Source: Megascapheus bottae
Taxonomy: Eukaryota; Chordata; Mammalia; Rodentia; Geomyidae
Direction: 5' to 3'
Assembly (NCBI GenBank): GCA_024803745.1
Contig: JANJXV010000044.1
Location: forward strand, 392,001 to 456,000
Length of the DNA stretch: 64,000 nucleotides
Below the pieces are notes generated by a model. It was not told where the DNA came from and did no database searches. It saw only the letters and a list, made by a program, of their open reading frames with translations. The first letter of the stretch is position 1. The number at the start of each line of letters is the position of its first letter. Below are positions 1-15,400 of the stretch, one piece after another. The translations under genes and the position numbers were made by a program.

Positions 1-331
1 CCTATCCCTAACAGTTACCTTTACCCTAAGCCTAACCCTAACCCTAACCCTAACCCTAACCCTAACCCTAAACCTATCCCTTTCCCTTACCCTAACCCTA
101 ACACTAAACCTAACCCTAACTCTAAAACTAATCCTTACCCTCACCCTAACCCTAAACCTAACACTAACCCTAACCCTAACCTTAACCCTTACCCTTACCC
201 TAATCCTAAACCTAAACCAAAACCTAACCCTAATCCTAACACTTACCCTTACCCTAACCCTTACCCTAACCCTTACCCTTACCCTAACCCTAACCGTAAC
301 CCTAACCCTTACCGTAACCCTAACCCTAACC

Positions 332-367
<36 letters not shown>

Positions 368-1020
368 GTAACCCTAACCCTAACCCTTAAACTAACCCTA
401 ACCCTAACCCTAATCCCTATACCTAATCCTTACCCTAAACCTAACCCTAACCCCTAATCCTAACCCTTACCCTAACCCTAACCCTAACCCTTACCCTAAT
501 GCTAACCCTAACTCTAACACTAACCCTAACACAAACCCTAACCGTTACCCTAACCCTAACCCTAACCCTTAGCCTAACCCTAACCCTAACCCTAACCTTA
601 ACACTAACCCTAACACTAACCCCAAACCTTACCCTTACCCTAAACCTCTCCCTAACCCTAACACTAACCCTAGCCTTAACCCTAACCCTAACATTAACCC
701 TTAACCTAACGATAACCCTAACCCTAACCCTTCCCCTTACCCTAACCCTAACCCTAACCTTAAACCTAACCCTAACATTAATCCTAAGGCTTACACTTAC
801 ACTAACCCTTACCCTAACCCTAACCCTAAACCTAACACTAACCCTAACACTAACCCTAACCCTAACCCTAACCCTTACCCTTACCCTAACCCTAACACTA
901 ACCCTAACCCTAATTCTAACAGTTACCCTTACCCTAACCCTAACCGTAACCCTAACCTTTCCCTAACCCTAAAACTTACCCTAACCCTATCCCTAACCCT
1001 ACACTAACCCTATCCTAAAC
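1..1020. repeat. Diverged block, first copy (partner at 20,655-21,720)
   Basis: The block starts with an ACAGTTACC island at 11 and includes the variant string AATGCTAACCCTAACTC near 498 and TACACTAACCCTATCC at 1,000. The same islands in the same order lie near 20,664 and 21,109, so the offset drifts from about 20,653 to 20,611. The copies differ at many hexamers and by several length changes, so the duplication is old. No gene is present: the open frame at 499-966 is a leucine-threonine dipeptide artefact of the repeat. Confidence 0.75.
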
Positions 1021-4000
1021 TTTACCCTTACTCTAACCCTAACCCTAACCCTCACCCTTAAACTTACACTAACCCTAACAATAACCCTAACTCTAACCCC
1101 TAAACCTAACAGTAACCCTAACCTCAACACCAACCCTAACCCTAACCCTAACCCTAACCCCAAAACTAACTCTAACGCTAAACCTTACCCTTATCCTAAA
1201 CCTAACCCTAAACCTAACCCTGACCCCTAACCCTAAACCTAACCCTCTCCCTTACCCTAACACTAACCCTAAACTTAACCCTAACCCTAACACTAACCCT
1301 AACCCTAACCCTTACCCTAACCCTAACCCTGAAACTAAACCTAAACCTAACCCTAACCCTTACGATAACCCTAATCCTTGCCCTAACCTAAACCTAACCT
1401 TAACCCAAACCCTTACACTTACCCTAACCCTAACGCTAACCCTAAACCTAACCCTAACCCTAACCCCTACCCTTACCCTAACCCTAACCCTAACCCTAAA
1501 CCAAACACCTTAGCCTAACCGTAACCCTAACCCTAACACTAACTTTTACCCTAAACCTAACCCTAACCCTAACACTTACCCTAAACCTAACCCTAACCGC
1601 AACCCCTAAACCTAACCCTTACCCTAACCCTAAACTTTACCCTTACCCTAACCCTAACCCTAACCCTAACACTAACCCTAACCTTAACTCTAACCCTAAC
1701 CCTAACCCTAACCCTTACCCTTATCCTAACCTTAACCCTAAACCTTACACTTACCCTTACCCTAACCCTAACCCTAACCCTTACCCTAACCCTAAATCTA
1801 AGCCTTAGCCTAACCCTAAGCCTAACCCTAACCCTTACTCTTACCTTAACCCTAACCCCAAACCAAACCCTAAACCTATACCGTACCCTTACCCTAAACC
1901 TAAATCTAACCCTAAACCTTACCCTAAGCCCTAACCCTAACCCTAACCCTAATCCTTACCCTTGACCTAACCCTAAACCTAAACCCAAACCTAACCTTAA
2001 CACTAGTCTGTACCCTAAGCCTAACCCTAACCCTAATCCTAACCCTAACCCTAACCATAATCCTAACCCTAACCCTTACCCTTACATTAACCCTAAACCT
2101 AACCCCAACCCTAACCCTAACACTAATCCTTACCCTAAGCCTAACCCTAAACCTAAACCTAACCCTAACCCTAACCCTTATCCTAACCCTAACTCTAAAC
2201 CTTAGACTTACCCTAACCTTAACCCTAACCCTAACCCTAACCCTTACCCTAATCCTAACACTAACCCTAACCCCTAACCGTAACCCTAACCCTAACGCTC
2301 ACACTAACCCTAATCCTAACCCTAACCCTTACCCTAACCCTAACCAAACTCTAACGCTTAACCTTACCTTAACCCTAACTCTATCGGTAACCCTTACCCT
2401 AAACCTAACCCTAACTCTTACCCTAACCCTAACCCTAACCCTAACAGCTAACCCTAACCCTAACCCTAACGCTCACGCTAACCCTAAACCTAACCCTAAC
2501 CCTTACCCTAACCCTAACCCTAACCCTAACCCTAACCCTAACCCTTACCCTTACCCTACCCCTAACCCTAACCCTAACCCCAACCCTAAACCTAACCCTA
2601 ACCCTTACCCTTACCCTAACCCTAACCCTTAACCTACCCCTAACCCTAAACCTTTCCCTTACCCTAACCCTAAAACTAACCCTAACCCTAACCCTAACCC
2701 CTAACCCTAAGCCTAACTCTTTCTCTTACCCTAACCCTAACCCTGAACCTTACCCTTACACTAAACCTAACCCTATCTCTAACCCTTACACTTACCCTAA
2801 CCCTAAATCTAACCCTACACTAACCCTAACACTTACCCTAACGCTAAACCTAACCCTAATGCTTACCCTAAACCTAACGCTAACCCTAACCCTAACCCTA
2901 ATCCTTACCCTCTCCCTAAATCTAACCCTAACTTTAACCCTAAACCTAACACTAACCCTAACCCTAACCCTTACCCTAAACCTAACACTAACCCTAACCC
3001 TAACCCGAACCCTAAAACTTAACCTAACCCTAAATCTAAACCTAACCCTTACCCTAACCCTAAACCTAACCCTAAACCAAACACCTTAGCCTAACCATAA
3101 CCCTAACCCTAACACTAACTTTTACCCTAAACCTAACCCTAACCCTAACACCCTAATCCTAACCCTAACTCCAAACGCTAAACCTAACCCTTACCCTTAC
3201 CCTTAAACTAACTCTAACCTTTACCCTTACCCTAACCCTAACCCTAACACTAACCCTAACCTTAACTCTAACCCTAAACCTAACCCTAACCCTTACCCTT
3301 ATCCTAACCTTAACCCTAAACCTTACACTTACCCTTACCCTAACCCTAACCCTAACCCTAACCCTAACCCTAAACCTAAACCCAACCCTAACCCTAATAC
3401 TAGTCCGTACCCTAAGCCTAACCCTAACCCTAATCCTAACCCTAACCCTAACCCTAACCCTAATCCTAACCCTAAACCTTACCCATACATTAACCCTAAA
3501 CCTAAACCCAACCCTAACCCTAACACTAATCCTTACCCTAAGCCTAACCCTAAACCTAAACCTAACACTAACCCTAACCCTAATCCTTATCCTAACCCTA
3601 ACTCTAACCCTTAGACTTACCCTAACCTTAACCCTAACCCTAACCCTAACCCTTACCCTAACCCTAACACTAACCCTAACCCCTAACCGTAACCCTAACC
3701 CTAATGCTCACCCTAACCCTAATCCTAACCCTAACCCTTACCCTAACCCTAACCCAAACTCTAACGCTTAGCCTTACCTTAACCCTAACTCTAACCGTAA
3801 CCCTTACCCTAAACCTAACCCTAACTCTTACCCTAACCCTAACCCTAACCCCTAACCATAACCCTAACCCTAACGCTCACGCTAACCCTAAACCTCACCC
3901 TAACCCTTACCCTAACCCTAACCCTAACCCTTACCCTACCCTAACCCCAACCCTAAACCTAACCCTAACGCTAAAACTAACCCTAACCCTAACCCTCACC

Positions 4001-7000
4001 TTTACCCTTACTCTAAACCTAACCTTAAACTTAACCCTAAACCTGACCCCTAAACCTAACTCTTACCCTTATCCTATCCCTAACACTAACCCTAACCCTA
4101 ACACTTACCCTAACCCTAAACCTAATCCTAACCCTAACCCTAACCCTAACCCTAACCCTTACCCTTACCCTAACCCTAAACCTAAACCCAACCATAACCC
4201 TAACACTAGTCCGTACCATAAGCCTAACCCTAACCCTAATCCTAACCCTAACCCTAACCCTAACCCTAATCCTAACCCTAACCCTTACCCTTACATTAAC
4301 GCTAAACCTAACCCGAACCCTAACCCTAACACTAATCCTTACCCTAAGCCTAACCCTAAACCTAAACCTAACCCTAACCCTAACCCTAACCCTTATCCTA
4401 ACCCTAACTCTAACCCTTAGACTTACCCTAACCTTAACCCTAACCCTAACCCTTACCCTAACACTAACACTAACCCTAACCCCTAACCGTAACCCTAACC
4501 CTAACGCTCACCCTAACCCTAATCCTAACCCTAACCCATACCCTAACCCTAACCCAAACTCTAACGCTTACCCTAACCTAAACCCTAACTCTAACGGTAA
4601 CCCTTACCCTAAACCTAACCCTAACTCTTACCCTAACCCCAACCCTAACCCTAACACCTAACCCTAACCCTAACCCTAACGCTCACGCTAACCCTAAACC
4701 TAACCCTAACCCTTACCCTAACCCTAACCCTTACCCTAACCCTAACCCTTACCCTACCCCTACCCCTAACCCTAACCCCAACCCTAAACCTAACCCTAAC
4801 CCTTACCCTTACCCTAACCCTAACACTTAACCTACCCCTAACCCTAAACCTTTCCCTTACCCTAACCCTAAAACTAACCCTAACCCTAACCCTAACCCCT
4901 AACCCTAAGCCTAACTCTTTCTCTTACCCTAACCCTAACCCTGAACCTTACACTTACCCTAAACCTAACCCTAACGCTAACCCTTACACTTACCCTAACC
5001 CTAAATCTAACCCTACCCTAACCCTAACCCTTACCCTAACGCTAAACCTAACCCTAATGCTTACCCTAAACCTAACCCTAACCCTAACCCTAACCCTAAT
5101 CCTTACCCTCTCCCTAAACCTTACCCTAACTTTAACCCTAAACCTAACACTAACCCTAACCCTAACCCTTACCCTAAACCTAACACTAACCCTAACCCTA
5201 ACCCTAACCCTTACACTTACCCTAACCCTTACCCTAACCCTAAACCTAACCCTAATCCTTACCATAACCGTAAACCTAACACTAAGCCTAATCGTTACCC
5301 TCTCCCTAACACTAACCCTAACCCTAACATTTACCCTAAACCTAACCCTAACCCTGACCCTTAACCTTACCCTAACCCTAACCTTAAACCTAACCCTTAG
5401 CCTAACCCTAACCCTAACCCTAACCTCAACACTAACCCTAACCCTAACCCTAACCCTAAACCTAACCCCAAAACTAACTCTAACGCTAAACCTTACCCTT
5501 ATCCTAAACCTAACCCTAAACCTAACCCTGACCCCTAACCCCAACCCTAACCCTAACCCTTACCCTAACCCTAACCCTAAACTTAACCCTAACCCTAACA
5601 CTAACCCTTACCCTAACCCTAACCCTGAAACTAAACCTAAACCTAACCCTTACCCTTACCCTAAGGTTAAACCTAAACCTAACCCTAACCCTAACCCTAA
5701 CCCTAAATTTTACCCTAAACCTAACCCTAACCCTAACACTTACCCTAACCCTAACCCTAACTCCAAACGCTAAACCTAACCCTTACCCTTACCGTTAAAC
5801 TAACCCTAACCTTTACCCTTACCCTAACCCTAACCCTAACCCTAACCCTAACACTAACCCTAACCTTAACTCTAACCCTAACCCTAACCCTAACCCTTAC
5901 CCTTATCCTAACCTTAACCCTAAACCTTACACTTACCCTTACCCTAACCCTAACCCTAACCCCAAATCTAACCCTTATCTTAACCTAACCCTAACCCTAA
6001 CCCTAAGCCTAACCCTAACCCTTACTCTTACCCTAACCCTAACCCCAAACCAAACCCTAAACCTATACCGTACCCTTACCCTAAACCTAAATCTAACCCT
6101 AACCCTTACTCTAAGCCCTAACCCTAACCGTTACCCTAACCCTTATCCTTACCCTAACCCTAAACCTAAACCCAACCCTAACCCTAATACTAGTCCGTAC
6201 ACTAAGCCTAACTCTAACCCTAATCCTAACCCTAACCCTAACCCTAACCCTAATCCTAACCCTAACCCTTACCCATACATTAACCCTAAACCTAACCCCA
6301 ACCCTAACCCTAACAATAATCCTTACCCTAAGCCTAACCCTAAACCTAAACCTAACCCTAACCCAAACCCTGACCCTTACCCTAACCCTAACTCTAACCC
6401 TTAGACTTACCCTAACCTTAACCCTAACCCTAACCCTAACCCTTACCCTAACCCTAACACTAACCCTAACCCCTAACCGTAACCCTAACCATAACGCTCA
6501 CCCTAACCCTTATCCTAACCCTAACCCTTACCCTAACCCTAACCCAAACTCTAACGCTTAGCCTTACCTTAACCCTAACTCTAACCGTAACCCTTACCCT
6601 AAACCTAACCCTAACTCTTACCCTAACCCTAACCCTAACCCCTAACCGTAACCCTAACCCTAACGCTCACGCTAACCCTAAACCTCACCCTAACACTTAC
6701 CCTAACCCTAACCCTTAACCTACCCCTAACCCTAACCCTAACCCCAACCCTAAACCTAACCCTAATCCTTACTCTTACCCTAACCCTTAACCTAGCCCTA
6801 ACCCTAAACCTTTCCCTTATCCTAACCCTAAAACTAACCCTAACCCTCACCCTAATCCCTAACCCTAAGCCTAACTCTTTCTCTTACCCTAACCCTAACC
6901 CCAAACCTAACCCTAACCCTAAACCTGAACCTTACCCTTACCCTAAACCTAACCCTAACTCTAACCATTACACGTACCCTAACCCTAAATCTAACCCTAA

Positions 7001-7764
7001 CCCTAACCCTAACACTTACCCTAACGCTAAACCTAACCCTAATCCTTACCATAAACCTAACCCTAACCCTAACCCTAACCCTAATCCTTACCCTCTCCCT
7101 AACCCTAACCCTAACTTTAACCCTAAACCTAACACTAACCCTAACCCAAACCCTTATCCTAAACCTAACACTAACCCTAACCCTAACCCTAACCCTTACA
7201 CTTACCCTAACCCTAAATCTAACCCTAAGCCTTACCCTAACCCTAAACCTAACCCTAATCCTTACCGTAACCGTAACCCTAACACTAACCCTAATCCTTA
7301 CCCTCTCCCTAACCCTAACCCAAACCCTAACCCTAACATTTACCCTAAAAGTAACCCTAACCCTGACCCTTACCCTTACCCTAACCCTAACCTTAAACCT
7401 AACCCTTAGCCTAACCCTAACCCTAACCCTAACCTCAACACTAACCCTAACCCTAACCCTAACCCTAATCCTAACCCCAAAGCTAACTCTAACGCTAAAC
7501 CTTACCCTTATCCTAAACCTAACTCTAAACCTAACCCTGACCCCTAACCCTAACCCTCACCCTTACCCTAACCCTAACCCTAAACTTAACCCTAACCCTA
7601 ACACTAACCCTAACACTTAACCATACCCTAACCCTAACCCTGAAATTAAACCTAACCCTAACCCTTACCCTTACCCTAAGCCTAAACCTAAACCTAAACC
7701 TAACCCTAACCCTAACCCTAACCCTAACTCTTACCCTGACCCTAAACCTAACCCTTACCCTAAC
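1021..7764. repeat. Old, diverged units of about 2 kb
   Basis: This stretch holds only variant CCCTAA repeats. Recurring islands mark decayed higher-order units: ACTAGT at 2,002, 3,399, 4,205 and 6,189; CTCTTTCTCTT-type islands near 2,707, 4,907 and 6,866; and the GCTCACGCTAACC island near 2,470, 3,873, 4,681 and 6,661. Spacing is irregular (roughly 0.8 to 2.2 kb), and the copies differ at many hexamers. This fits old unequal exchanges. One pair of related segments begins near 2,859 and 5,057, an offset of about 2.2 kb. No gene or unique sequence was seen. Confidence 0.75.
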
Positions 7765-10127
7765 CCTAACCTTTACCCTTACCCTAACCCTAACCCTAAC
7801 CCTAACACTAACCCTAACCTTAACTCTAAACCTAACCCTAACCCTAACCCTTACCCTTATCCTAACCTTAACCCTAAACCTTACACTTACCCTTACCCTA
7901 ACCCTAACCCTAACCCTAACCCTAAATCTAACCCTTATCTTAACCTAACCCTAACCCTAACCGTAGCCCTTACCCTAACCCTAAATCTAACCATAAGCCT
8001 AACCCTAACCCTAACCCTTACCCTAACCCTAACACTAACCCTAACCCCTAACCGTAACCCTAACCCTAACGCTCACCCTAACCCTAATCCTAACCCTAAC
8101 CCTTACCCTAACCCTAACCCAAACTCTAACGCTTAGCCTTACCTTAACCCTAACTCTAACCGTAACCCTTACCCTAACCCTAACCCTACCTCTTACCCTA
8201 ACAATAACCCTATCCCTAACACCTAACCCTAACCCTAACGCTCACGCTAACCCTAAACCTAACCCTAACCCTTACCCTAACCCTAAACCTAACCCTAACC
8301 CTTACTCTTACCCTAACCCTTAAACTAACCCCAACCCTAAACCTAACCCTAACCCCTACCCTTACCCTAACCCTAACCCTTAACCTACCCCTAACCCTAA
8401 ACCTTTCCCTTACCCTAACCCTAAACCTGACCCCTAACCCTAAGCCTAACTCTTTCTCTTACCCTAACCCTAACCCTGAACCTTACCCTTACCCTAAACC
8501 TAACCCTAATGCTAAACCTTACACTTACCCTAACCCTAAATCTAACCCTAATCTAACCGTAACCCTTACCCTAATGCTAAACCTAACCATAATGCTTACC
8601 GTAAACCTAACTCTAACCCTAACCCTAATCCTTACCCTCTCCCTAACCCTAACCCTAAATTTATCCCTAAACCTAACACTAACCCTAACCCTAACCCTTA
8701 CCCTAAACCTAACACTAAGCCTAACCATAACCCTAACACTTACACTTACCCTAACCCTAAATCTAACCCTAACCCTTACCCTAACCCTAAACCTAACCCT
8801 AATCTTTACCGTAACCGTAACCCTAAAACTAACCCTAATCCTTACCCTCTCCCTAACCCTAACCCTAACCCTAACCCTAACATTTACCCTAAACCTAACC
8901 CTAACCCTGACCCTTACCCTTACCCTAACCCTAAACTTAAACCTAACGCTTAGCCTAACCCTAACCCTAACCCTAACCTCAACACTAACCCTAACCCTAA
9001 ACCTAACCATAACCCTAACCCCAAACCTAACTCTAACGCTAAACCTTACCCTTATCCTAAACCTAACCCTAAACCTAACCCTGACCCCTAACCCTAACCC
9101 TAACCCTCACCCTTACGCTAACCCTAACCCTAAACATAACCCTCACCCTAACACTAACCCTAACCCTAACCCTTACCCTACCCCTACCCTTGAAACTAAA
9201 CCTAACCCTAACCCTTACCCTTACCCCAAGCCTAAACCTAAACCTAAGCCTAAGCCTAACCCTAACCCTAACTCTTACCCTGACCCTAACCCTAACCCTA
9301 ACCCTAACCCTTACCCTTACCCTAACCCTAAACCTAAACCCAACCATAACCCTAACACTAGTCCGTACCCTAAGCCTAACCCTAACCCTAATCCTAACCC
9401 TAACCCTAACCCTAACCCTAATCCTAACCCTAACCCTTACCCTTACATTTACCCTAAACCTAACCCCAACCCTAACCCTAACACTAATCCTTACCCTAAG
9501 CCTAACCCTAAACCTAAACCTAACCCTAACCCTAACCCTAACCCTTATCCTAACCCTAACTCTAACCCTTAGACTTACCCTAGTCTTAACCCTAACCCTA
9601 ACCCTAACCCTAAGCCTTACCCTAACCCTACCACTAAACCTAACCCCTAACCGTAACCCTAAACCTAACGCTCACCCTAACCCTAATCCTAACCCTAACC
9701 CTTACCCTAACCCTAACCCAAACTCTAACGCTTAGCCTTACCTTAACCCTAACTCTAAAGGTAACCCTTACCCTAAACCTAACCCTAACGCTTACCCTAA
9801 CCCTAACCCTAACCCTAACACCTAACCCTAACCCTAACCCTAACGCTCACGCTAACCCTAAACCTAACCCTAACCCTTACCCTAACCTTAACCCTAACCC
9901 TAGCCCTAACCCTTACCCTACCCCTAACCGTAACCCTAACCCCAACCCTAAACCTAACCCTAAACCTTACCCTTACCATAACCCTAACCCTTAACCTACA
10001 CCTAACCCTAAACCTTTCCCTTACCCTAACCCTAAATAGAACCCTAACCCTAAACCTAACCCCTAACCCTAAGCCTAACTCTTTCTCTTACCCTAACCCT
10101 AACCCTGAACCTTACCCTTACCCTAAC
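7765..10127. repeat. 2,363-bp tandem unit, copy 1
   Basis: The island CTTTACCCTTACCCTAACC at 7,771 recurs at 10,134, exactly 2,363 bases later, and the same offset holds at 8,525, 8,574, 9,190, 9,357 (ACTAGT) and 9,735. By eye only a handful of substitutions separate the copies, for example ACGCTCACG near 8,235 versus ACACTCACG near 10,600. The unit itself contains two older subunits, each with a TCTTTCTCTT island (about 8,450 and 10,080). The period is not a multiple of six, so the copies are joined out of hexamer phase. Confidence 0.9.
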
Positions 10128-12490
10128 CCTAACCTTTACCCTTACCCTAACCCTAACCCTAACCCTAACACTAACCCTAAACTTAACTCTAAACCTAACC
10201 CTAACCCTAACCCTTACCCTTATCCTAACCTTAACCCTAAACCTTACACTTACCCTTACCCTAACCCTAACCCTAACCCTAACCCTAAATCTAACCCTTA
10301 TCTTAACCTAACCCTAACCCTAACCGTAGCCCTTACCCTAACCCTAAATCTAACCATAAGCCTAACCCTAACCCTAACCCTTACCCTAACCCTAACACTA
10401 ACCCTAACCCCTAACCGTAACCCTAACCCTAACGCTCACCCTAACCCTAATCCTAACCCTAACCCTTACCCTAACCCTAACCCAAACTCTAACGCTTAGC
10501 CTTACCTTAACCCTAACTCTAACCGTAACCCTTACCCTAACCCTAACCCTACCTCTTACCCTAACAATAACCCTATCCCTAACACCTAACCCTAACCCTA
10601 ACACTCACGCTAACCCTAAACCTAACCCTAACCCTTACCCTAACCCTAAACCTAACCCTAACCCTTACTCTTACCCTAACCCTTAAACTAACCCCAACCC
10701 TAAACCTAACCCTAACCCCTACCCTTACCCTAACCCTAACCCTTAACCTACCCCTAACCCTAAACCTTTCCCTTACCCTAACCCTAAACCTGACCCCTAA
10801 CCCTAAGCCTAACTCTTTCTCTTACCCTAACCCTAACCCTGAACCTTACCCTTACCCTAAACCTAACCCTAATGCTAAACCTTACACTTACCCTAACCCT
10901 AAATCTAACCCTAATCTAACCGTAACCCTTACCCTAATGCTAAACCTAACCATAATGCTTACCGTAAACCTAACTCTAACCCTAACCCTAATCCTTACCC
11001 TCTCCCTAACCCTAACCCTAAATTTATCCCTAAACCTAACACTAACCCTAACCCTAACCCTTACCCTAAACCTAACACTAAGCCTAACCATAACCCTAAC
11101 ACTTACACTTACCCTAACCCTAAATCTAACCCTAACCCTTACCCTAACCCTAAACCTAACCCTAATCTTTACCGTAACCGTAACCCTAAAACTAACCCTA
11201 ATCCTTACCCTCTCCCTAACCCTAACCCTAACCCTAACCCTAACATTTACCCTAAACCTAACCCTAACCCTGACCCTTACCCTTACCCTAACCCTAAACT
11301 TAAACCTAACGCTTAGCCTAACCCTAACCCTAACCCTAACCTCAACACTAACCCTAACCCTAAACCTAACCATAACCCTAACCCCAAACCTAACTCTAAC
11401 GCTAAACCTTACCCTTATCCTAAACCTAACCCTAAACCTAACCCTGACCCCTAACCCTAACCCTAACCCTCACCCTTACGCTAACCCTAACCCTAAACAT
11501 AACCCTCACCCTAACACTAACCCTAACCCTAACCCTTACCCTACCCCTACCCTTGAAACTAAACCTAACCCTAACCCTTACCCTTACCCCAAGCCTAAAC
11601 CTAAACCTAAGCCTAAGCCTAACCCTAACCCTAACTCTTACCCTGACCCTAACCCTAACCCTATCCCTAACCCTTACCCTTACCCTAACCCTAAACCTAA
11701 ACCCAACCATAACCCTAACACTAGTCCGTACCCTAAGCCTAACCCTAACCCTAATCCTAACCCTAACCCTAACCCTAACCCTAATCCTAACCCTAACCCT
11801 TACCCTTACATTTACCCTAAACCTAACCCCAACCCTAACCCTAACACTAATCCTTACCCTAAGCCTAACCCTAAACCTAAACCTAACCCTAACCCTAACC
11901 CTAACCCTTATCCTAACCCTAACTCTAACCCTTAGACTTACCCTAGTCTTAACCCTAACCCTAACCCTAACCCTAAGCCTTACCCTAACCCTACCACTAA
12001 ACCTAACCCCTAACCGTAACCCTAAACCTAACGCTCACCCTAACCCTAATCCTAACCCTAACCCTTACCCTAACCCTAACCCAAACTCTAACGCTTAGCC
12101 TTACCTTAACCCTAACTCTAAAGGTAACCCTTACCCTAAACCTAACCCTAACGCTTACCCTAACCCTAACCCTAACCCTAACACCTAACCCTAACCCTAA
12201 CCCTAACGCTCACGCTAACCCTAAACCTAACCCTAAACCTTACCCTAACCTTAACCCTAACCCTAGCCCTAACCCTTACCCTACCCCTAACCGTAACCCT
12301 AACCCCAACCCTAAACCTAACCCTAAACCTTACCCTTACCATAACCCTAACCCTTAACCTACACCTAACCCTAAACCTTTCCCTTACCCTAACCCTAAAT
12401 AGAACCCTAACCCTAAACCTAACCCCTAACCCTAAGCCTAACTCTTTCTCTTACCCTAACCCTAACCCTGAACCTTACCCTTACCCTAAA
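10128..12490. repeat. 2,363-bp tandem unit, copy 2
   Basis: Direct repeat of the preceding unit. Copy-specific changes include CCCTATCCC near 11,662, where copy 1 has CCCTAACCC, and AAACCTTACC near 12,235, where copy 1 has AACCCTTACC. Homology ends near 12,490: this copy continues into ACCCTAAACC and the older diverged array, while copy 1 continues into ACCCTAACCTTTACC and the start of copy 2. No gene is present; the 332-codon open frames at 8,574-9,572 and 10,937-11,935 are the same repeat artefact duplicated. Confidence 0.9.
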
Positions 12491-15400
12491 CCTAACCCTA
12501 ACGCTAACCCTTACACTTACCCTAATCCTAAATCTAACCCTACCCAAACCCTAACCCTTACCCTAATGCTAAACCTAACCCTAATGCTTACCCTAAACCT
12601 AACCTAACCCTAACCCTAACCCTAATCCTTACCTCTCCCTAACCCTAACCCTAAATTTAACCCTAAACCTAACACTAACCCTAACCCTAACCCTTACCCT
12701 AAACCTAACACTAATCCTAACCCTAACCCTAACCCTTACACTTACCCTAACCCTAAATCTAACCCTAACCCTTACCGTAACCCTAAACCTAACCCTAATC
12801 CTTACCGTAACCGTAACCCTAAAATTAACCCTAATCCTTACCCTCTCCCTAACCCTAACCCTAACCCTAACATTTACCCTAAACCTAACCCTAACCCTGA
12901 CCCTTACCCTTACCCTAACCCTAACCTTAAACCTAACCCTTAGCCTAACCTTACCCTAACCCTAACCTCAACACTAACCCTAACCCTAACCCTAACCCTA
13001 ACCCCAAACCTAACTCTAACGCTAAACCTTACCCTTATCCTAAACCTAACCCTAAACCTAATCGTGACCCCTAACCCTAACCCTAACCCTCACCCTTACG
13101 GTAACCCTAACCCTAAACATAACCCTAACCCTAACACTAACCCTAACCCTAACCCTAACCCTTACCCTAACCCTAACCCTGAAACTAAACCTAACCCTAA
13201 CCCTTACCCTTACCCTAAGCCTAAACCTAAACCTAACCCTAACCCTAACCCTAACCCTAACTCTTACCCTGACCCTAACCCTAACCCTAACCCTAACCCT
13301 AACCCTTACTCTTACCCTAACCTTAACCCCTAACCTAACCCTAACCCTAACCCTAACCCTAACCGTTACCCTAACCCTAATCCTTGCCCTAACCCTAAAC
13401 CTAACCCTAACCCTAACCTTAACCCAAACCCTTACCCTTACCCTAACCCTAACCCTAAACCTAACCCTATCCCTAACCCCTACTCTTACCCTAACCCTAA
13501 CCCTAACCCTAAACCAAACACCTTAGCCTAACCGTAACCCTAACCCTAACACTAACTTTTACCCTAAACCTAACCCTAACCCTAACACTTACCCTAACCC
13601 TAACCCTAACCCCAACCCCTAAACCTAACCCTTACCCTAACCCTTAACCTAACCCTCACCTTTACCCTTACCCTAACCCTAACACTAACCCTAACCTTAA
13701 CTCTAACCCTAAACCTAACCCTAACCCTTACCCTTATCCTAACCTTAACCCTAAACCTTACACTTACCCTTACCCTAACCCTAACCCTAACCCTAACCCT
13801 AAATCTAACCCTTATCTTAACCTAACCCTAACCCTAACCCTAGCCCTTACCCTAGCACTAAATCTAACCATAATCCTAACCCTAACCCTAACCCTTACCC
13901 TAACCCTAACACTAACACTAACCCCTAACCGTAACCCTAACCCTAACGCTCACCCTAACCATAATCCTAACCCTAACCCTTACCCTAACCCTAACCCAAA
14001 CTCTAACGCTTAGCCTTACCTTAACCCTAACTATAACGGTAAACCTTACCCTAAACATAACCCTAACTCTTACCCTAACCCTAACATTAACCCTAACACC
14101 TAACCCTAACCCTAACCCTAACGCTCATGCTAACCCTAAACCTAACCCTAACCCTTACCCTAACCCTAACCCTAACCCTAACCCTAACCCTTACCCTATC
14201 CCTAAACGTAACCCTAACCCCAACCCTAAACCTAACCCTAACCCTTACCCTTACCCTAACCCTAACCCTTAACCTACCCCTAACCCTAAACCTTTCCCTT
14301 ACCCTAACCCTAAAACTGACCCTAACCCTAACCCCTAACCCTAAGCCTAACTCTTTCTCTTACCCTAACCCTAACCCTGAACCTTACCCTTACCCTAAAC
14401 CTAACCCTAACGCTAACCCTTACACTTACCCTAATACTAAATCTAACCCTACCCAAACCCTAACCCTTACCCTAATGCTAAACCTAACCCTAATGCTTAC
14501 CCTAAACCTAACCCTAACCCTAACCCTAACCCTAATCCTTACCCTCTCCCTAACCCTAACCCTAAATTTAACCCTAAACCTAACACTAACCCTAACCCTA
14601 ACCCTTACCCTAAACCTAACACTAACCCTAACCATAACCCTAACCCTTACACTTACCCTAACCCTAAATCTAACCCTAACCCTTACCGTAACCCTAAACC
14701 TAACCCTAATCCTTACAGTAACCGTAACCCTAAAACTAACCCTAATCCTTACCCTCTCCCTAACCCTAACCCTAACCCTAACCCTAACATTTACCCTAAA
14801 CCTAACCCTAACCCTGACCCTTACCCTTACCCTAACCCTAACCTTAAACCTAACCCTTAGCCTAACCCTAACCCTAACCCCAAACCTAACTCTAACGCTA
14901 AACGCTACCCTTATCCTCAACCTAACCATAAACCTAACAGTGACCCCTAACCCTAACCCTAACCCTCACCCTTACGCTAAGCCTAACCCTAAACATAACC
15001 CTAACCCTAACACTAACCCTAACACTAACCCTTACCCTAACCCTAACCCTGAAACTAAACCTAACCCTAACCCTTACCCTTACCCTAAGCCTAAACCTAA
15101 CCCTAAACCTAACCCTAACCCTAACCCTAACTCTTACCCTGACCTAACCCTAACCCTAACCCTAACCCTTACCCTTACCCTAACCCTAAACCTAAACCCA
15201 ACCCTAACCCTAACACTAGTCCCTACCCTAAGCCTAACCCTAACCCTAATCCTAACCCTAACCCTAATCCTAATCCTAACCCTAAACCTTACCCTTACAT
15301 TAACCCTAAACCTAACCCCAACCCTAACCCTAACACTAATCCTTACCCTAAGCCTAACCCTAAACCTAACCCTAACCCTAACCCTAACCCTTACCCTGAC

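Noticed and set aside
1..600. A true chromosome terminus at the left edge
   Set aside because: The orientation fits, but the first bases are as degenerate as the rest, with no long pure CCCTAA run.
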